Shown: piece by piece, positions 27,019-36,663 of the stretch
Layout: each line of letters starts with the position of its first letter
Position numbering within the stretch: the first letter of the stretch is position 1
Source of the DNA: Bacteroidota bacterium
Lineage (GTDB): Bacteria > Bacteroidota > Bacteroidia > UKL13-3
Assembly: GCA_027491085.1 (NCBI GenBank)
Contig: JAIXWW010000011.1
Span: 497,151-556,451, forward strand
Direction: 5' to 3'
Length of the DNA stretch: 59,301 nt
Translations under genes and position numbers: made by a program
The notes under the pieces: model-generated
Told to the model about the DNA's origin: nothing
Seen by the model: only the letters and a program-made list of their open reading frames with translations
The model's database searches: none

Positions 27019-27936
27019 TCAGAGGTTAATGTTTTTCAACATTTCTTGTAAATTTTCTTCTACATCCTTTGTAGCGTCAAGCCAATGGATTTTTTTTTGT
27101 TCACGTTCCATTTTTCTAAACCACGTCATTTGGCGTTTAGCATATTGATGAATGGCGGTTTCCAATTTTAAAAACAGTTCATCAAACGAAATTTCGTTCA
27201 GCAGATACTTTGAAATATATTGGTATTCAAGTCCTAAAAACTGCAGTCGCTCATGGCTAATTCCTGTTTGCAATAATTGCTGCACTTCTTCTATCATGCC
27301 ATTTTCAAGTCGGTATTTTAACCTTGCTGTAATTTTGTTTCTACGAAGTTCTGTTTGTAAGTCTAAAGCAAAAATAATTGGGTTTAAATCAATAAATGGC
27401 ACTTTAGGAATATTGGTATTGTTCAAATATTCTGCAATTTCTATCGCTCTAACCAAACGCTTATGACTACTTAAATCAGCTTTTTCAGGTTTAGTTACAT
27501 AACTGTTCAACTTTTCAATCAACTCCTCTTTATCCAAATTTTCAATTTTGCTCCTTAATGCTAAATTATTTGGAACAGCAGCTAACTCTAACTTTTTTAA
27601 AACAGCATCTAAATACAATCCTGTTCCACCACAGATTATGGGTAATTTTTGTTGGCTTTCAATGGTTTTAAATGCATCAAAAAAATGTGTTATGTAATTG
27701 TATAAATGAAAATGCGTATCAACCTCCGCTACATCAATTAAATAATAAGGGATTTTTGTTCCATTTACCTCATATTCAAATAAATCTTTGCCAGTTCCTA
27801 TATTTAAATTTTTATATACTTGCCTGGAATCGGCACTGATGATGGCTCCATTTAATGCTGCAGCTAACCGAACAGCCAAAGCTGTTTTGCCACTAGCAGT
27901 TGGGCCAGTTATAATAATGGCGTTGTAATGAATCAT
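27019..27936 (-). CDS. miaA: tRNA dimethylallyltransferase
   Basis: A 305-residue enzyme that adds a dimethylallyl group to A37 of tRNAs reading UNN codons. It has the P-loop GPTASGKT (residues 11-18), SADSRQVYKNLNIGTGKD, IPYYLIDV, GGTGLYLDAVL and the late HQYAKRQMTWFRK motif, all characteristic. It is of normal length and complete. The nucleotidyltransferase gene lies 8 bases upstream on the same strand, so the two may be cotranscribed. Confidence 0.95.
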   Translation of the reverse strand: MIHYNAIIITGPTASGKTALAVRLAAALNGAIISADSRQVYKNLNIGTGKDLFEYEVNGTKIPYYLIDVAEVDTHFHLYNYITHFFDAFKTIESQQKLPIICGGTGLYLDAVLKKLELAAVPNNLALRSKIENLDKEELIEKLNSYVTKPEKADLSSHKRLVRAIEIAEYLNNTNIPKVPFIDLNPIIFALDLQTELRRNKITARLKYRLENGMIEEVQQLLQTGISHERLQFLGLEYQYISKYLLNEISFDELFLKLETAIHQYAKRQMTWFRKMEREQKKIHWLDATKDVEENLQEMLKNINL

Positions 27937-27944
27937 TATTAAAA

Positions 27945-28400
27945 TTACTCGCCTAAATGTTCAATATCATTCAAATCCTTTAAACGATTTGCAGCTTTTT
28001 TAGCGACCAATAAATCACTCTTACTTATTAAATTAATGGTTAAACCTTCAAAGTCATAAACTTCTTTTTTAGAATAAGCTTCAGCAAAAGTCAATCCTTT
28101 AACAGCAGTCATTATATCTATACTAACTGGTGGCCTTCCATAAGTAAAAACATCAAAATCACTGTTAGCTAGAAAGTTGCTTTCTGTCATATCGGAAACA
28201 CTTAAACCAAAGTGATAAAACGCTTCAACTAATTTTTTATAATTTTCTTGAGTTTTATTTACCCAAATATCCATATCTCCGGTAGTTCTATTGTAACCTC
28301 TTAAAATCACAGCATACCCGCCAACCAAAAGATAATCAACGTTAAATTTATTCAACGAGTTAATAAAATCTTGAAAATCTTGATTAAATATATTTCCCAT
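27945..28400 (-). CDS. Nucleotidyltransferase-fold protein, possible toxin or antitoxin partner
   Basis: A 151-residue protein of the polymerase-beta-like nucleotidyltransferase superfamily. The core is VDYLLVGGYAVILRGYNR followed by TTGDMDIWV (residues 39-47), with the paired acidic residues GDMD, and a third strand PVSIDIM. This resembles DUF6036/AbiEii-like minimal nucleotidyltransferases. It is translationally coupled (TAATG) to the upstream 71-residue gene. Such pairs are widespread in Bacteroidota; a toxin-antitoxin role is plausible but not shown. Confidence 0.75.
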   Translation of the reverse strand: MGNIFNQDFQDFINSLNKFNVDYLLVGGYAVILRGYNRTTGDMDIWVNKTQENYKKLVEAFYHFGLSVSDMTESNFLANSDFDVFTYGRPPVSIDIMTAVKGLTFAEAYSKKEVYDFEGLTINLISKSDLLVAKKAANRLKDLNDIEHLGE

Positions 28401-28615
28401 TAAATACCATTTTTCCTCATACTAAAAACAGTTTTATCCATTTTTGGAGGATTGTTTATATCAAAATTATAAGCAATACTGTTTAAATAAAAGCTCGCGG
28501 CTAACCTTTCTTCAGGAGTTTTGGAAAGCCAATAGTTAGTATTCTTATCTGCTTCCTCAATCGACTGATGTTTAAAAACAGTTCTATCCAATTTAAAATC
28601 AAACTCGTTTAACAT
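28400..28615 (-). CDS. Small partner protein of the nucleotidyltransferase
   Basis: A 71-residue soluble protein (MLNEFDFKLDRTVFKHQS, EERLAASFYLNSIAYNF, MDKTVFSMRKNGI). Its stop overlaps the start of the nucleotidyltransferase gene by one base. I recall similar small proteins ahead of nucleotidyltransferases in other Bacteroidota, but no function is known to me. A TATATTTG box lies only 4 bases before the ATG, so the message may have no leader. Confidence 0.7.
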   Translation of the reverse strand: MLNEFDFKLDRTVFKHQSIEEADKNTNYWLSKTPEERLAASFYLNSIAYNFDINNPPKMDKTVFSMRKNGI

Positions 28616-28619
28616 GTTT

Positions 28620-28627
28620 CAAATATA
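28620..28627 (-). promoter_or_regulatory. -7 box directly before the small-protein start codon
   Basis: TATATTTG reads on the minus strand from 28627 to 28620 and the ATG begins at 28615. Transcription would start at or inside the ATG, which implies a leaderless mRNA. No clear -33 box. Confidence 0.55.
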
Positions 28628-28715
28628 ATCAAATTCATTATTATACATTATTTCAGAGCATTTCAAACCTTTAAAAACATAATAAATTTTATACCTTCAA
28701 ATAAAACATTATTAC

Positions 28716-28723
28716 TATTTTCG
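28716..28723 (+). promoter_or_regulatory. Candidate -7 box of the E1 operon
   Basis: TATTTTCG, the same variant as at gap, lies 26 bases before the start of the E1 gene. The -33 region is poor. Confidence 0.45.
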
Positions 28724-28749
28724 CCCGCACTTTAGTAAACAATAAAAGT

Positions 28750-30768
28750 ATGTTACAATATAACCGTAAAAATTTTAGCAACGAAGTTTTAATTGATTTA
28801 TACAAAACCATTTTAAAACCTAGAATGATTGAAGAAAAAATGTTGATTTTACTTCGTCAGGGAAAAGTGAGCAAATGGTTTAGTGGAATTGGCCAAGAAG
28901 CTATAAGTGTGGGCTGCGTTAAAGCACTTCATAACGATGAGTATATTTTACCTTTACACCGTAATTTAGGTGTATTTACTGGCCGTAACATGCCTTTTAA
29001 TAAATTATTTAGCCAATGGCAAGGTAAAGCAAATGGTTTTAGTAAAGGCCGCGAGCGTTCTTTTCATTTTGGAACCAACGAGTATCATATTGTTGGAATG
29101 ATTTCGCACCTTGGTGCCATGCTTGGAGTGGCAGATGGTATTGCTTTAGCAAATAAATTACAAAAAGAAAAAAAAGTAACTGTAGTTTTTAGTGGCGATG
29201 GTGGCGCAAGCGAAGGCGATTTTCATGAAGCGTTAAATACTGCCGCAGTTTGGAGTTTGCCTGTAATATTTTTAATTGAAAACAATGGTTACGGACTTTC
29301 CACACCAAGCAATGAACAATTTAAATTTAAAAGTTTTGTTGATAAAGGTATTGGCTACGGAATGGAAGCCTACCGAATAGATGGAAATAACATTTTAGAA
29401 GTGTACGATACCATTAGCGGTATAGCTGAATCAATCAGAAAAAATCCTCGTCCAATTTTATTGGAATGTATCACTTTTAGAATGCGCGGACACGAAGAAG
29501 CTTCGGGAGTAAAATATGTTCCGCAAGAATTATTCGAAATATGGGGTAAAAAAGATCCTGTAGTTAACTACGAGCGTTATTTATTAGAACAACAAGTTTT
29601 AACTTACGATTTAATAAACGAGATAAGAGCAGAAATAAAATCGGAAATAGATTTAGGTGTAGAAGAAGTGTTAAATGAGCCTGAAGTAACTGTAAATACA
29701 GCCACTGAACTAGCCGATGTATATAAACCAATTGAACTACCTGCTAGCAGTAATTTTGAAAATTTACAACATGTAATTACGCCACCTGCAAGCCAAAATA
29801 AAACCAAAAAACGTTTGGTTGATGCCATTAGCGATGGTTTGCGCCAAAGTATGGAAAAGCACGATAACTTGGTATTAATGGGACAAGACATAGCCGATTA
29901 TGGTGGTGTTTTTAAAATTACACAAGGTTTTGTAGAACAATTTGGTAAAGACCGTGTAAGAAATACGCCACTATGCGAAAGTGCTATTTTAGGTGCTGGA
30001 TATGGCTTAGCCATTAAGAAAATGAAAGCAATGGTAGAAATGCAATTTGCCGATTTTGTGAGTGTAGGGTTTAATCAAATTGTTAATAATTTAGCTAAAA
30101 GTTACTACCGTTGGGGTCAACAAGCCGATGTGGTAGTTAGGATGCCAACAGGCGCTGGAATGGGCGCTGGACCTTTCCACTCGCAAAGTAACGAGGCATG
30201 GTTTTTCCATGTTCCAGGTTTAAAAATTGTTTATCCATCCACTCCAAGCGATGCCAAAGGTTTATTAACCGCTGCCATTAACGACCCAAATCCGGTGCTA
30301 TTTTTTGAACATAAAAATTTATACCGTAATGTAGAATTAGAAGAAGAAGTTTTTGACGATTATTACATGATGGAAATTGGTCCTGCTAGAATTGCTCGCG
30401 AAGGTGAAGAAGTTTCAATTATAACTTATGGTGCAGGCGTTCATTGGGCATTAAAACATTGCACTGAAAATAATATTGATGCCGACATCATTGACCTAAG
30501 AACTTTATTACCTTGGGATAAAGCTGCGGTAGAAAAAAGTGTGAAGAAAACAGGAAAAGCTATTGTATTGCATGAAGATACTTTAACAGGAGGAATTGGT
30601 GCTGAAATAGCTGCGCATATTGCTCAATATTGTTTCCAATATTTAGATGCACCAGTAGTAAGAACAGGCAGTTTAGATACTCCCGTTCCTTTCAATGTAG
30701 AATTAGAGCAAAACTTTTTACCTAAAGAGCGCTTTAAAACCGATTTAGACAACTTGTTGAACTTTTAA
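28750..30768 (+). CDS. Fused alpha/beta E1 of a branched-chain 2-oxoacid dehydrogenase
   Basis: A 672-residue thiamine diphosphate enzyme, E1 of the complex that oxidatively decarboxylates 2-oxoacids, most likely 2-oxoisovalerate. The alpha half (residues 1-330) has the TPP motif GDGGASEGDFHEALN near 149 ending in ENN near 177, and FRMRGHEEASG. The beta half (from about 350) shows MGQDIADYGGVF, TPLCESAILGAGYGLA, MPTGAGMGAGPFHSQSNEAW and HEDTLTGGIGAEIAA. Alpha-beta fusion is common in Bacteroidota. It is followed 15 bases later by a 3-hydroxyacyl-CoA dehydrogenase gene. E2 and E3 are not in the window. Confidence 0.93.
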   Translation: MLQYNRKNFSNEVLIDLYKTILKPRMIEEKMLILLRQGKVSKWFSGIGQEAISVGCVKALHNDEYILPLHRNLGVFTGRNMPFNKLFSQWQGKANGFSKGRERSFHFGTNEYHIVGMISHLGAMLGVADGIALANKLQKEKKVTVVFSGDGGASEGDFHEALNTAAVWSLPVIFLIENNGYGLSTPSNEQFKFKSFVDKGIGYGMEAYRIDGNNILEVYDTISGIAESIRKNPRPILLECITFRMRGHEEASGVKYVPQELFEIWGKKDPVVNYERYLLEQQVLTYDLINEIRAEIKSEIDLGVEEVLNEPEVTVNTATELADVYKPIELPASSNFENLQHVITPPASQNKTKKRLVDAISDGLRQSMEKHDNLVLMGQDIADYGGVFKITQGFVEQFGKDRVRNTPLCESAILGAGYGLAIKKMKAMVEMQFADFVSVGFNQIVNNLAKSYYRWGQQADVVVRMPTGAGMGAGPFHSQSNEAWFFHVPGLKIVYPSTPSDAKGLLTAAINDPNPVLFFEHKNLYRNVELEEEVFDDYYMMEIGPARIAREGEEVSIITYGAGVHWALKHCTENNIDADIIDLRTLLPWDKAAVEKSVKKTGKAIVLHEDTLTGGIGAEIAAHIAQYCFQYLDAPVVRTGSLDTPVPFNVELEQNFLPKERFKTDLDNLLNF

Positions 30769-30783
30769 CAAAAACCTTTTTTA

Positions 30784-31632
30784 ATGAAAGAAATAAAAAC
30801 AATTGCCATAGCTGGTGCTGGAACCATGGGCGCAGGTATTGCGCAAGTTACTGCCAATGCTGGTTTTAAAACTATTTTGTTTGATATAAACCAAACCGTT
30901 TTAGATAAAGCTAAACAAAGCATTGATAAAGGTTTACAGTTTTTGGTTGATAAAAATAAACTTACTGCTGAAAAGAAAGAAGCTACATTGGCATTGTTAA
31001 CTTTTACCAACGATATTAACCAAGTTATTGCCGATTTAATTATTGAAGCCGTTATTGAACGCCTTGATATTAAACACGATTTCTTTAATAAAGTAGCAGC
31101 CATTAACGCTCCTGATTGTGTTTTGGCAAGTAATACATCTTCTATTCCTATTACTCAAATAGCTGCTAAAATTCCTAACCCAGAAAGGGTAATTGGAATT
31201 CATTTTTTCAACCCTGCTCCTATTATGAAATTGGTTGAAATAATTATTGGTGCGCAAAGCAATAAACAAGTAGCATTGCATTGCAAAGCATTAATTGAAA
31301 GCATGGGAAAAACTTGCGTAATAGCAGCCGATGCTCCAGGTTTTATAGTAAACAGAGTAGCTAGGCATTATTATGTAGAAGGTTTGAAAATTTTAGAAGA
31401 ACAAGTAGCTCCATTGGAAGATATTGACGCTTTATTGGAAAGTTCTGGTTTTAAAATGGGGCCGTTTAAATTAATGGACTTAATTGGAGTTGATACCAAT
31501 TTATCAGTTACTACTTCTATGTATAATTTATTTAACCAAGATAGTAAGTTTAGACCAAACCGAATTCAGCAACAAAAAGTAGATGCAGGTTTACATGGCC
31601 GCAAAACGGGCAAAGGATTTTACGAATATTAG
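30784..31632 (+). CDS. hbd: 3-hydroxybutyryl-CoA (3-hydroxyacyl-CoA) dehydrogenase
   Basis: A 282-residue NAD-dependent enzyme that interconverts 3-hydroxyacyl-CoA and 3-oxoacyl-CoA. It has a Rossmann motif (GAGTMGAGIAQ, residues 11-21), ASNTSSIPIT, the catalytic His in VIGIHFFNPAPIMKLVE (about residue 140), and DAPGFIVNRV. Its length is that of the single-domain Hbd/PaaH type. It is in an operon with the E1 gene. It may also serve phenylacetate breakdown, whose later steps need a PaaH-like enzyme. Confidence 0.93.
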   Translation: MKEIKTIAIAGAGTMGAGIAQVTANAGFKTILFDINQTVLDKAKQSIDKGLQFLVDKNKLTAEKKEATLALLTFTNDINQVIADLIIEAVIERLDIKHDFFNKVAAINAPDCVLASNTSSIPITQIAAKIPNPERVIGIHFFNPAPIMKLVEIIIGAQSNKQVALHCKALIESMGKTCVIAADAPGFIVNRVARHYYVEGLKILEEQVAPLEDIDALLESSGFKMGPFKLMDLIGVDTNLSVTTSMYNLFNQDSKFRPNRIQQQKVDAGLHGRKTGKGFYEY

Positions 31633-31685
31633 AAACAGAAAGTCATATTAATTGGAATACTAAATCTGACCTTAGCCTCTTTAAA

Positions 31686-32123
31686 TTACTTTTTCTTTTT
31701 CCCAAAGTCTTTTGGACCGAAACCTTGTTCAGCTAAAGCCTGCCAATATTCTTTTCCATAAGCCACAAAAATTTCATCACCTGGAATGAAATTGCGACTT
31801 GCTATGATATATACCCTACCACGTATTATTTCAAAACGTGCATTATTTTTAAGTCCACTAATTTTAGTAAATCCATTAGCATCATTGCAATATCTTGCCA
31901 AACTATCTAAGTGATGTTGCGCATCAATACATTTCTTTTCACTTATATAAAAATAGTATGCACCTACTCCATCTTTAATTTCGTTATTCCTACGCTCGCA
32001 TTCCTTCCAAGTAATTACATCCCCAGTATATTCAATTATTCGTTCGCCACGCTTAATTTTTGCATCGGTAAACAATCCTTTTCCTGCACCTTTCAGTGTG
32101 CTTTCAGCTACATATAATGCCAT
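31686..32123 (-). CDS. SET-domain protein, putative lysine methyltransferase
   Basis: A 145-residue single SET domain. Recognisable parts are GAGKGLFTDAKIKRGERIIE (residues 12-31, the GxGLFA-type start), ITWKECERRNNE, the cofactor region LARYCNDANG that replaces the usual NHSCxPN, NNARFEI and the closing GDEIFVAYGKEYW. A basic tail (DFGKKKK) ends the protein. SET proteins methylate lysine in proteins; bacterial targets are mostly unknown. It is the last gene of a minus-strand trio with uridine kinase 22 bases upstream. It is convergent with hbd. Confidence 0.85.
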   Translation of the reverse strand: MALYVAESTLKGAGKGLFTDAKIKRGERIIEYTGDVITWKECERRNNEIKDGVGAYYFYISEKKCIDAQHHLDSLARYCNDANGFTKISGLKNNARFEIIRGRVYIIASRNFIPGDEIFVAYGKEYWQALAEQGFGPKDFGKKKK

Positions 32124-32145
32124 CTAATTTAAATTTAATTTAATA

Positions 32146-32805
32146 CTAAATTCTAGCTATTGCTCTATCTTGTTTACCTATTATCATTCTAAAATGATCA
32201 TCAAGTACATTTAAACTATTTTCAAAATGCTCATTATTATTTACTATGATATCAGCTTGAGGCATAAATGGAAGTAAGAATTTTTGATATGCAGGCATTA
32301 CATGATTTTTCCATTGGTAATGAATATAATCAGTTGGAATATTACGTTCAGCTGAATCTCGCTTAAGCCTTCTGTTTAATGCTATTGACTCATCGGCTTG
32401 AATAAATATTTTTAAATCAAATTGTTTTCTAATAGCCTCCGAGTAAAAAATAAAAAGTCCTTCGCACACTATTATTGGCGCTGGTTTAAATGTTAAAAGA
32501 GGCCCTACCTGATTTTCATGTTGAAACAAATACTCATTACGGTATATTGTTTCATTATTATGTAATTTTTCTAAATCTTTTGCAAATGCATTTAAATCTA
32601 TGCATTCAGGTAAATCAAAATTAATATTCCCTTCTTCATCTAATATATGCTCATATGCCAATTTATAATAATTATCTTGGCTTATAACACACAACTCGTC
32701 AGTGCTAAATAATTTTTTTAGTGAATTTAAAAAATGGGTTTTACCCATGGCACTTCCACCTGTTATACCAACTAAATAAGGTTTTTGAACTTGCATAATC
32801 GGCAT
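32146..32805 (-). CDS. udk: Uridine kinase family protein
   Basis: A 219-residue nucleoside kinase-like protein that would phosphorylate uridine or cytidine. The P-loop is GITGGSAMGKTHFLNSL (Walker A at 16-23), followed by ISQDNYYKL, the N-F-D-L-P-E-C-I-D segment, IIVCEGLFIFY (Walker B-like) and RRLKRDSAERN (lid). It differs from typical Udk in the SAM of the P-loop, so the substrate could differ. It lies between the SET gene and the kinase-like gene. The start at 32805 may be internal by three residues (second Met). Confidence 0.8.
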   Translation of the reverse strand: MPIMQVQKPYLVGITGGSAMGKTHFLNSLKKLFSTDELCVISQDNYYKLAYEHILDEEGNINFDLPECIDLNAFAKDLEKLHNNETIYRNEYLFQHENQVGPLLTFKPAPIIVCEGLFIFYSEAIRKQFDLKIFIQADESIALNRRLKRDSAERNIPTDYIHYQWKNHVMPAYQKFLLPFMPQADIIVNNNEHFENSLNVLDDHFRMIIGKQDRAIARI

Positions 32806-32868
32806 GCAAAATAGGTTTTATTACGGAGTAAATAAAACCTATTTTAAATATGCCTAATTGATTTTTAT

Positions 32869-33888
32869 TTATTTAAACAATTGTAATAAACATGTTTTCA
32901 AAATATCAGCCATATTTTTAGCTTTTAAAAACCTTTGATTTTTATAGTGAATAGCTAATTCGTTTTTAAGCTTTTCTATATTTTGAGGAGTAGAAATAGC
33001 ATCTTTACTCATGGCATTTAACAAATTAAACATTGGCCAACGCGCTGCTTTAAGCCTTGCTACCATTACTGAACGTTCTTCACGTTGGTATTGGTAAATA
33101 CTTTCTTTGCTTAAACATTGAGTTGCTAGTTCCACGTAATCTTTATTTTGTTTATAAAACTGTGGCAGGTAAACATTTTTCCTGCCCTCATGGCTCTGTT
33201 GGTCAAAATCTATAGCTCTTATTCTGTAATGAATTTCTTCAAAATCGGGGATAACCTGAATAACAAAATTGCTAGAATGCATATCGCCTAAAAGCCTAAT
33301 AAAACAACGCTCGTTAAATTTTACGAATTCCTTAGCTAACCTAATTGAATTGAAGTTTTCTTTATTAAAATAAAGCTTCAAAAAATCATCACCAGGAACC
33401 CCAACTATGTGTTCTTCAATTAATGTATCGCCACTAACTAAATAGCTAATACGATTTGGAGATAACAAATGCTCTAATTCCAAACCATAAATCCTAGATG
33501 CATCCGCATTTTTTAAATAAAAATAATCAAAATTATCGTTCAGTTTATTAATAATCCTGATTCTAAATGGCATTGAATTTCCATACAAACAATAATCAAT
33601 TCGCTCCACTGCCAAATGCTCTAAAATATTAACGTCTCCACCAGTTTTTAGCAAAGCATAAATTTTTAATAAATCGTAATGAATTTGTTCTGTATCGCTT
33701 TGCGGATAAAGGCAGGTTTCCCATAAAGTATCTTTTCCTTTTTTATCATAAAGTGCTATGCTGTCACTAAAATTTTTTAAGTGAGGATACTGAATTGGCA
33801 AGTTAATGCCACGACCATGAGTTTGCAAATAATGCCTTAAGTGGGGGCTTACCTTAACAGGTTGTTTACGTTTACTAATTTGTTGCAA
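32869..33888 (-). CDS. Uncharacterised protein with an APH-like kinase core
   Basis: A 339-residue protein with no annotation I recognise, but its order of motifs fits an aminoglycoside-phosphotransferase/protein-kinase-like fold: a candidate ATP-binding Lys in FDYFYLKNA (about 126), an acidic helix LELEHLL, a hinge-like EEHIVGVPGDDFL (159-170), a catalytic-loop match RLLGDMHSSNF (198-208, compare GDxHxxN) and a metal-binding IDFD (226-229). The substrate is unknown. The start is a TTG at 33888; there is no nearby upstream ATG, and TAAGTTTG at 33920-33913 is a fitting -7 box. It heads the trio with udk (63 bases downstream) and the SET gene. Confidence 0.65.
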   Translation of the reverse strand: MQQISKRKQPVKVSPHLRHYLQTHGRGINLPIQYPHLKNFSDSIALYDKKGKDTLWETCLYPQSDTEQIHYDLLKIYALLKTGGDVNILEHLAVERIDYCLYGNSMPFRIRIINKLNDNFDYFYLKNADASRIYGLELEHLLSPNRISYLVSGDTLIEEHIVGVPGDDFLKLYFNKENFNSIRLAKEFVKFNERCFIRLLGDMHSSNFVIQVIPDFEEIHYRIRAIDFDQQSHEGRKNVYLPQFYKQNKDYVELATQCLSKESIYQYQREERSVMVARLKAARWPMFNLLNAMSKDAISTPQNIEKLKNELAIHYKNQRFLKAKNMADILKTCLLQLFK

Positions 33889-34138
33889 GTGAGTGAAGTA
33901 TTTTAGTTATAGCAAACTTAATAATTTTTATTGATTAGAAACTGAACGTAATGTTTAACGATGAATAAACTACCAACTGTAATAAATCAAATACTGGCTT
34001 TCCATTTAAGAATAACCAATTTGATTGTTACCAGTAAAAACCATTTCCGATAAAACACCAACTGTAAATTATACACAATCAGTAGTTTGCATATTTTAAA
34101 AAACTAATATTTATTTGGGTTAATTATTTGGGCTTTAG
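33889..34138. other. Divergent intergenic region
   Basis: It separates the kinase-like gene (minus) from gap (plus). It contains the minus-strand -7 box TAAGTTTG at 33920-33913 and two near-direct copies of an ACCAACTGTAA segment (about 33969 and 34059). No ORF or RNA is recognised. Confidence 0.45.
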
Positions 34139-34170
34139 TTTGGTATTGGTAAAAATCAAGTTTATTTTCG
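34139..34170 (+). promoter_or_regulatory. Promoter of gap
   Basis: TTTG at 34139-34142 and TATTTTCG at 34163-34170 are 20 bases apart. The leader before the ATG at 34214 is about 37 bases and ends in an A-rich run, common for strongly expressed Bacteroidota genes. Confidence 0.65.
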
Positions 34171-34210
34171 CAAACATTAATTTTGATTTTTCACTTAAAT
34201 AAAAAAATAA

Positions 34211-35212
<1,002 letters not shown>

Positions 35213-35231
35213 TTTATTCAATAAATAATAT

Positions 35232-35266
35232 AAAAGCGCTTCATTAATTTGAAGCGCTTTTTTTAT
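35232..35266 (+). terminator. Terminator of gap
   Basis: AAAGCGCTTCA (35233-35243) pairs with TGAAGCGCTTT (35250-35260) around a 6-base loop, followed by a T-run. Confidence 0.9.
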
Positions 35267-35307
35267 GTTATGATTTTTTCATTTCGCTCTATAGTTAAAA
35301 TTTTAGT

Positions 35308-36663
35308 ATGTTCGCCCTAATGAAAGCCAAATATATACTATATACATTAGCACTAATTTTAGCACTATCTTGTTTGTTGCATATTTTACCAAATCAAAAC
35401 CCTGCACTTTTAGCTGCAAGTAGGTATTTATTTATTGGTGCTGCTTTATTTTATGTAATAAAAAAACCATCACTCACAGCTGCTATTTTATTTTGTATGG
35501 TATTAGGCATTGAGATTGGTTACGATTTTCCTCAAGTAGCCAAACCTCTAAAAGTATTTAGTGATATTTTTTTACGATTAATAAAAACCATTATTGCTCC
35601 GCTTTTATTTTCTACTTTAGTGGTAGGAATTGCGGGCCATTCAAATATTAAACAAGTAGGTAGAATGGGGTTAAAAGCTATTCTTTATTTTGAAATAGTA
35701 ACTACTTTGGCATTGGTAATAGGATTATTTGCTATCAATATTTCAGGTGCTGGCTATGGATTAAAAACAATAGAAGTGGCAACCGAGGTAACAGCTAAGG
35801 CAAATAAAATTATTGAACAAAAACAATCACATGATGTAATACTGGATATTTTTCCTGAAAACTTTGCTAAGTCAATTGTTGAAAATCAAGTTTTACAAGT
35901 AGTTGTTTTTAGTATTTTATTTGGTATTGCATTGGCATTAATTAAGGATGAAGATAAGAAACGTCCAATTCTAAAATTTGCTGAAGGTTTAAGTGAAGTA
36001 ATGTTTAAATTTACTGATTTAGTAATGTACTTAGCTCCATTGGCTGGAGGTGGGGCCATTGCATATGCTGTAGCCACCATGGGAATTGAATCATTGCAAG
36101 CACTTTTTAAATTGGTAGCTACTTTATACATTGCCCTAATTGGTTTTGTGCTATTGGTATTAGTGCCAATTGGCTTAATAGTAAAATTACCTTTCAAAAA
36201 ATTTATACAAGCTATTAGCGAACCTGTTTCATTGGCTTTTGCTACAGCAAGCTCGGAAGCAGCGCTACCAAAGGCTTTAGAAAATATGGAAAATATGGGC
36301 ATTCCACGTAAAGTAGTTGCTTTTGTATTGCCTACTGGCTATAGCTTTAATTTAGATGGAACTACTTTGTATTTGAGTTTAGCTTCAGTATTTGTAGCAC
36401 AAGCTTGTGGAGTAGAACTAACCTTAATTCAACAAATTACCATGTGTTTAACTTTAATGCTAACAAGCAAAGGAGTTGCTGGGGTGCGTGGTGCCAGTTT
36501 TTTAATACTAGTTACTACTGTTGCCTCCATGGGATTAGATCCTCAAAAAGCATTTGCTATTTTGGCAATAGATGCACTAATGGATATGGCCAGAACATCT
36601 GTTAATGTTGTTGGAAACTGTTTAGCAACATACGTGGTAGCTAAATGGGAAAAAGAAATTTAA
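35308..36663 (+). CDS. Dicarboxylate/glutamate:cation symporter (DAACS family)
   Basis: A 451-residue inner-membrane transporter that takes up glutamate, aspartate or C4-dicarboxylates with Na+ or H+. Family landmarks are LRLIKTIIAPLLFSTLVVGI, the serine-rich hairpin ATASSEAALPKALENME, PTGYSFNLDGTTLYLSLA and LTSKGVAGVRGASFLI, and the last helix with DALMDMARTSVNVVGNCLA. It may start at the second Met (residue 5). Its stop codon overlaps that of the convergent response regulator gene by 4 bases, with no terminator between. Confidence 0.93.
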   Translation: MFALMKAKYILYTLALILALSCLLHILPNQNPALLAASRYLFIGAALFYVIKKPSLTAAILFCMVLGIEIGYDFPQVAKPLKVFSDIFLRLIKTIIAPLLFSTLVVGIAGHSNIKQVGRMGLKAILYFEIVTTLALVIGLFAINISGAGYGLKTIEVATEVTAKANKIIEQKQSHDVILDIFPENFAKSIVENQVLQVVVFSILFGIALALIKDEDKKRPILKFAEGLSEVMFKFTDLVMYLAPLAGGGAIAYAVATMGIESLQALFKLVATLYIALIGFVLLVLVPIGLIVKLPFKKFIQAISEPVSLAFATASSEAALPKALENMENMGIPRKVVAFVLPTGYSFNLDGTTLYLSLASVFVAQACGVELTLIQQITMCLTLMLTSKGVAGVRGASFLILVTTVASMGLDPQKAFAILAIDALMDMARTSVNVVGNCLATYVVAKWEKEI

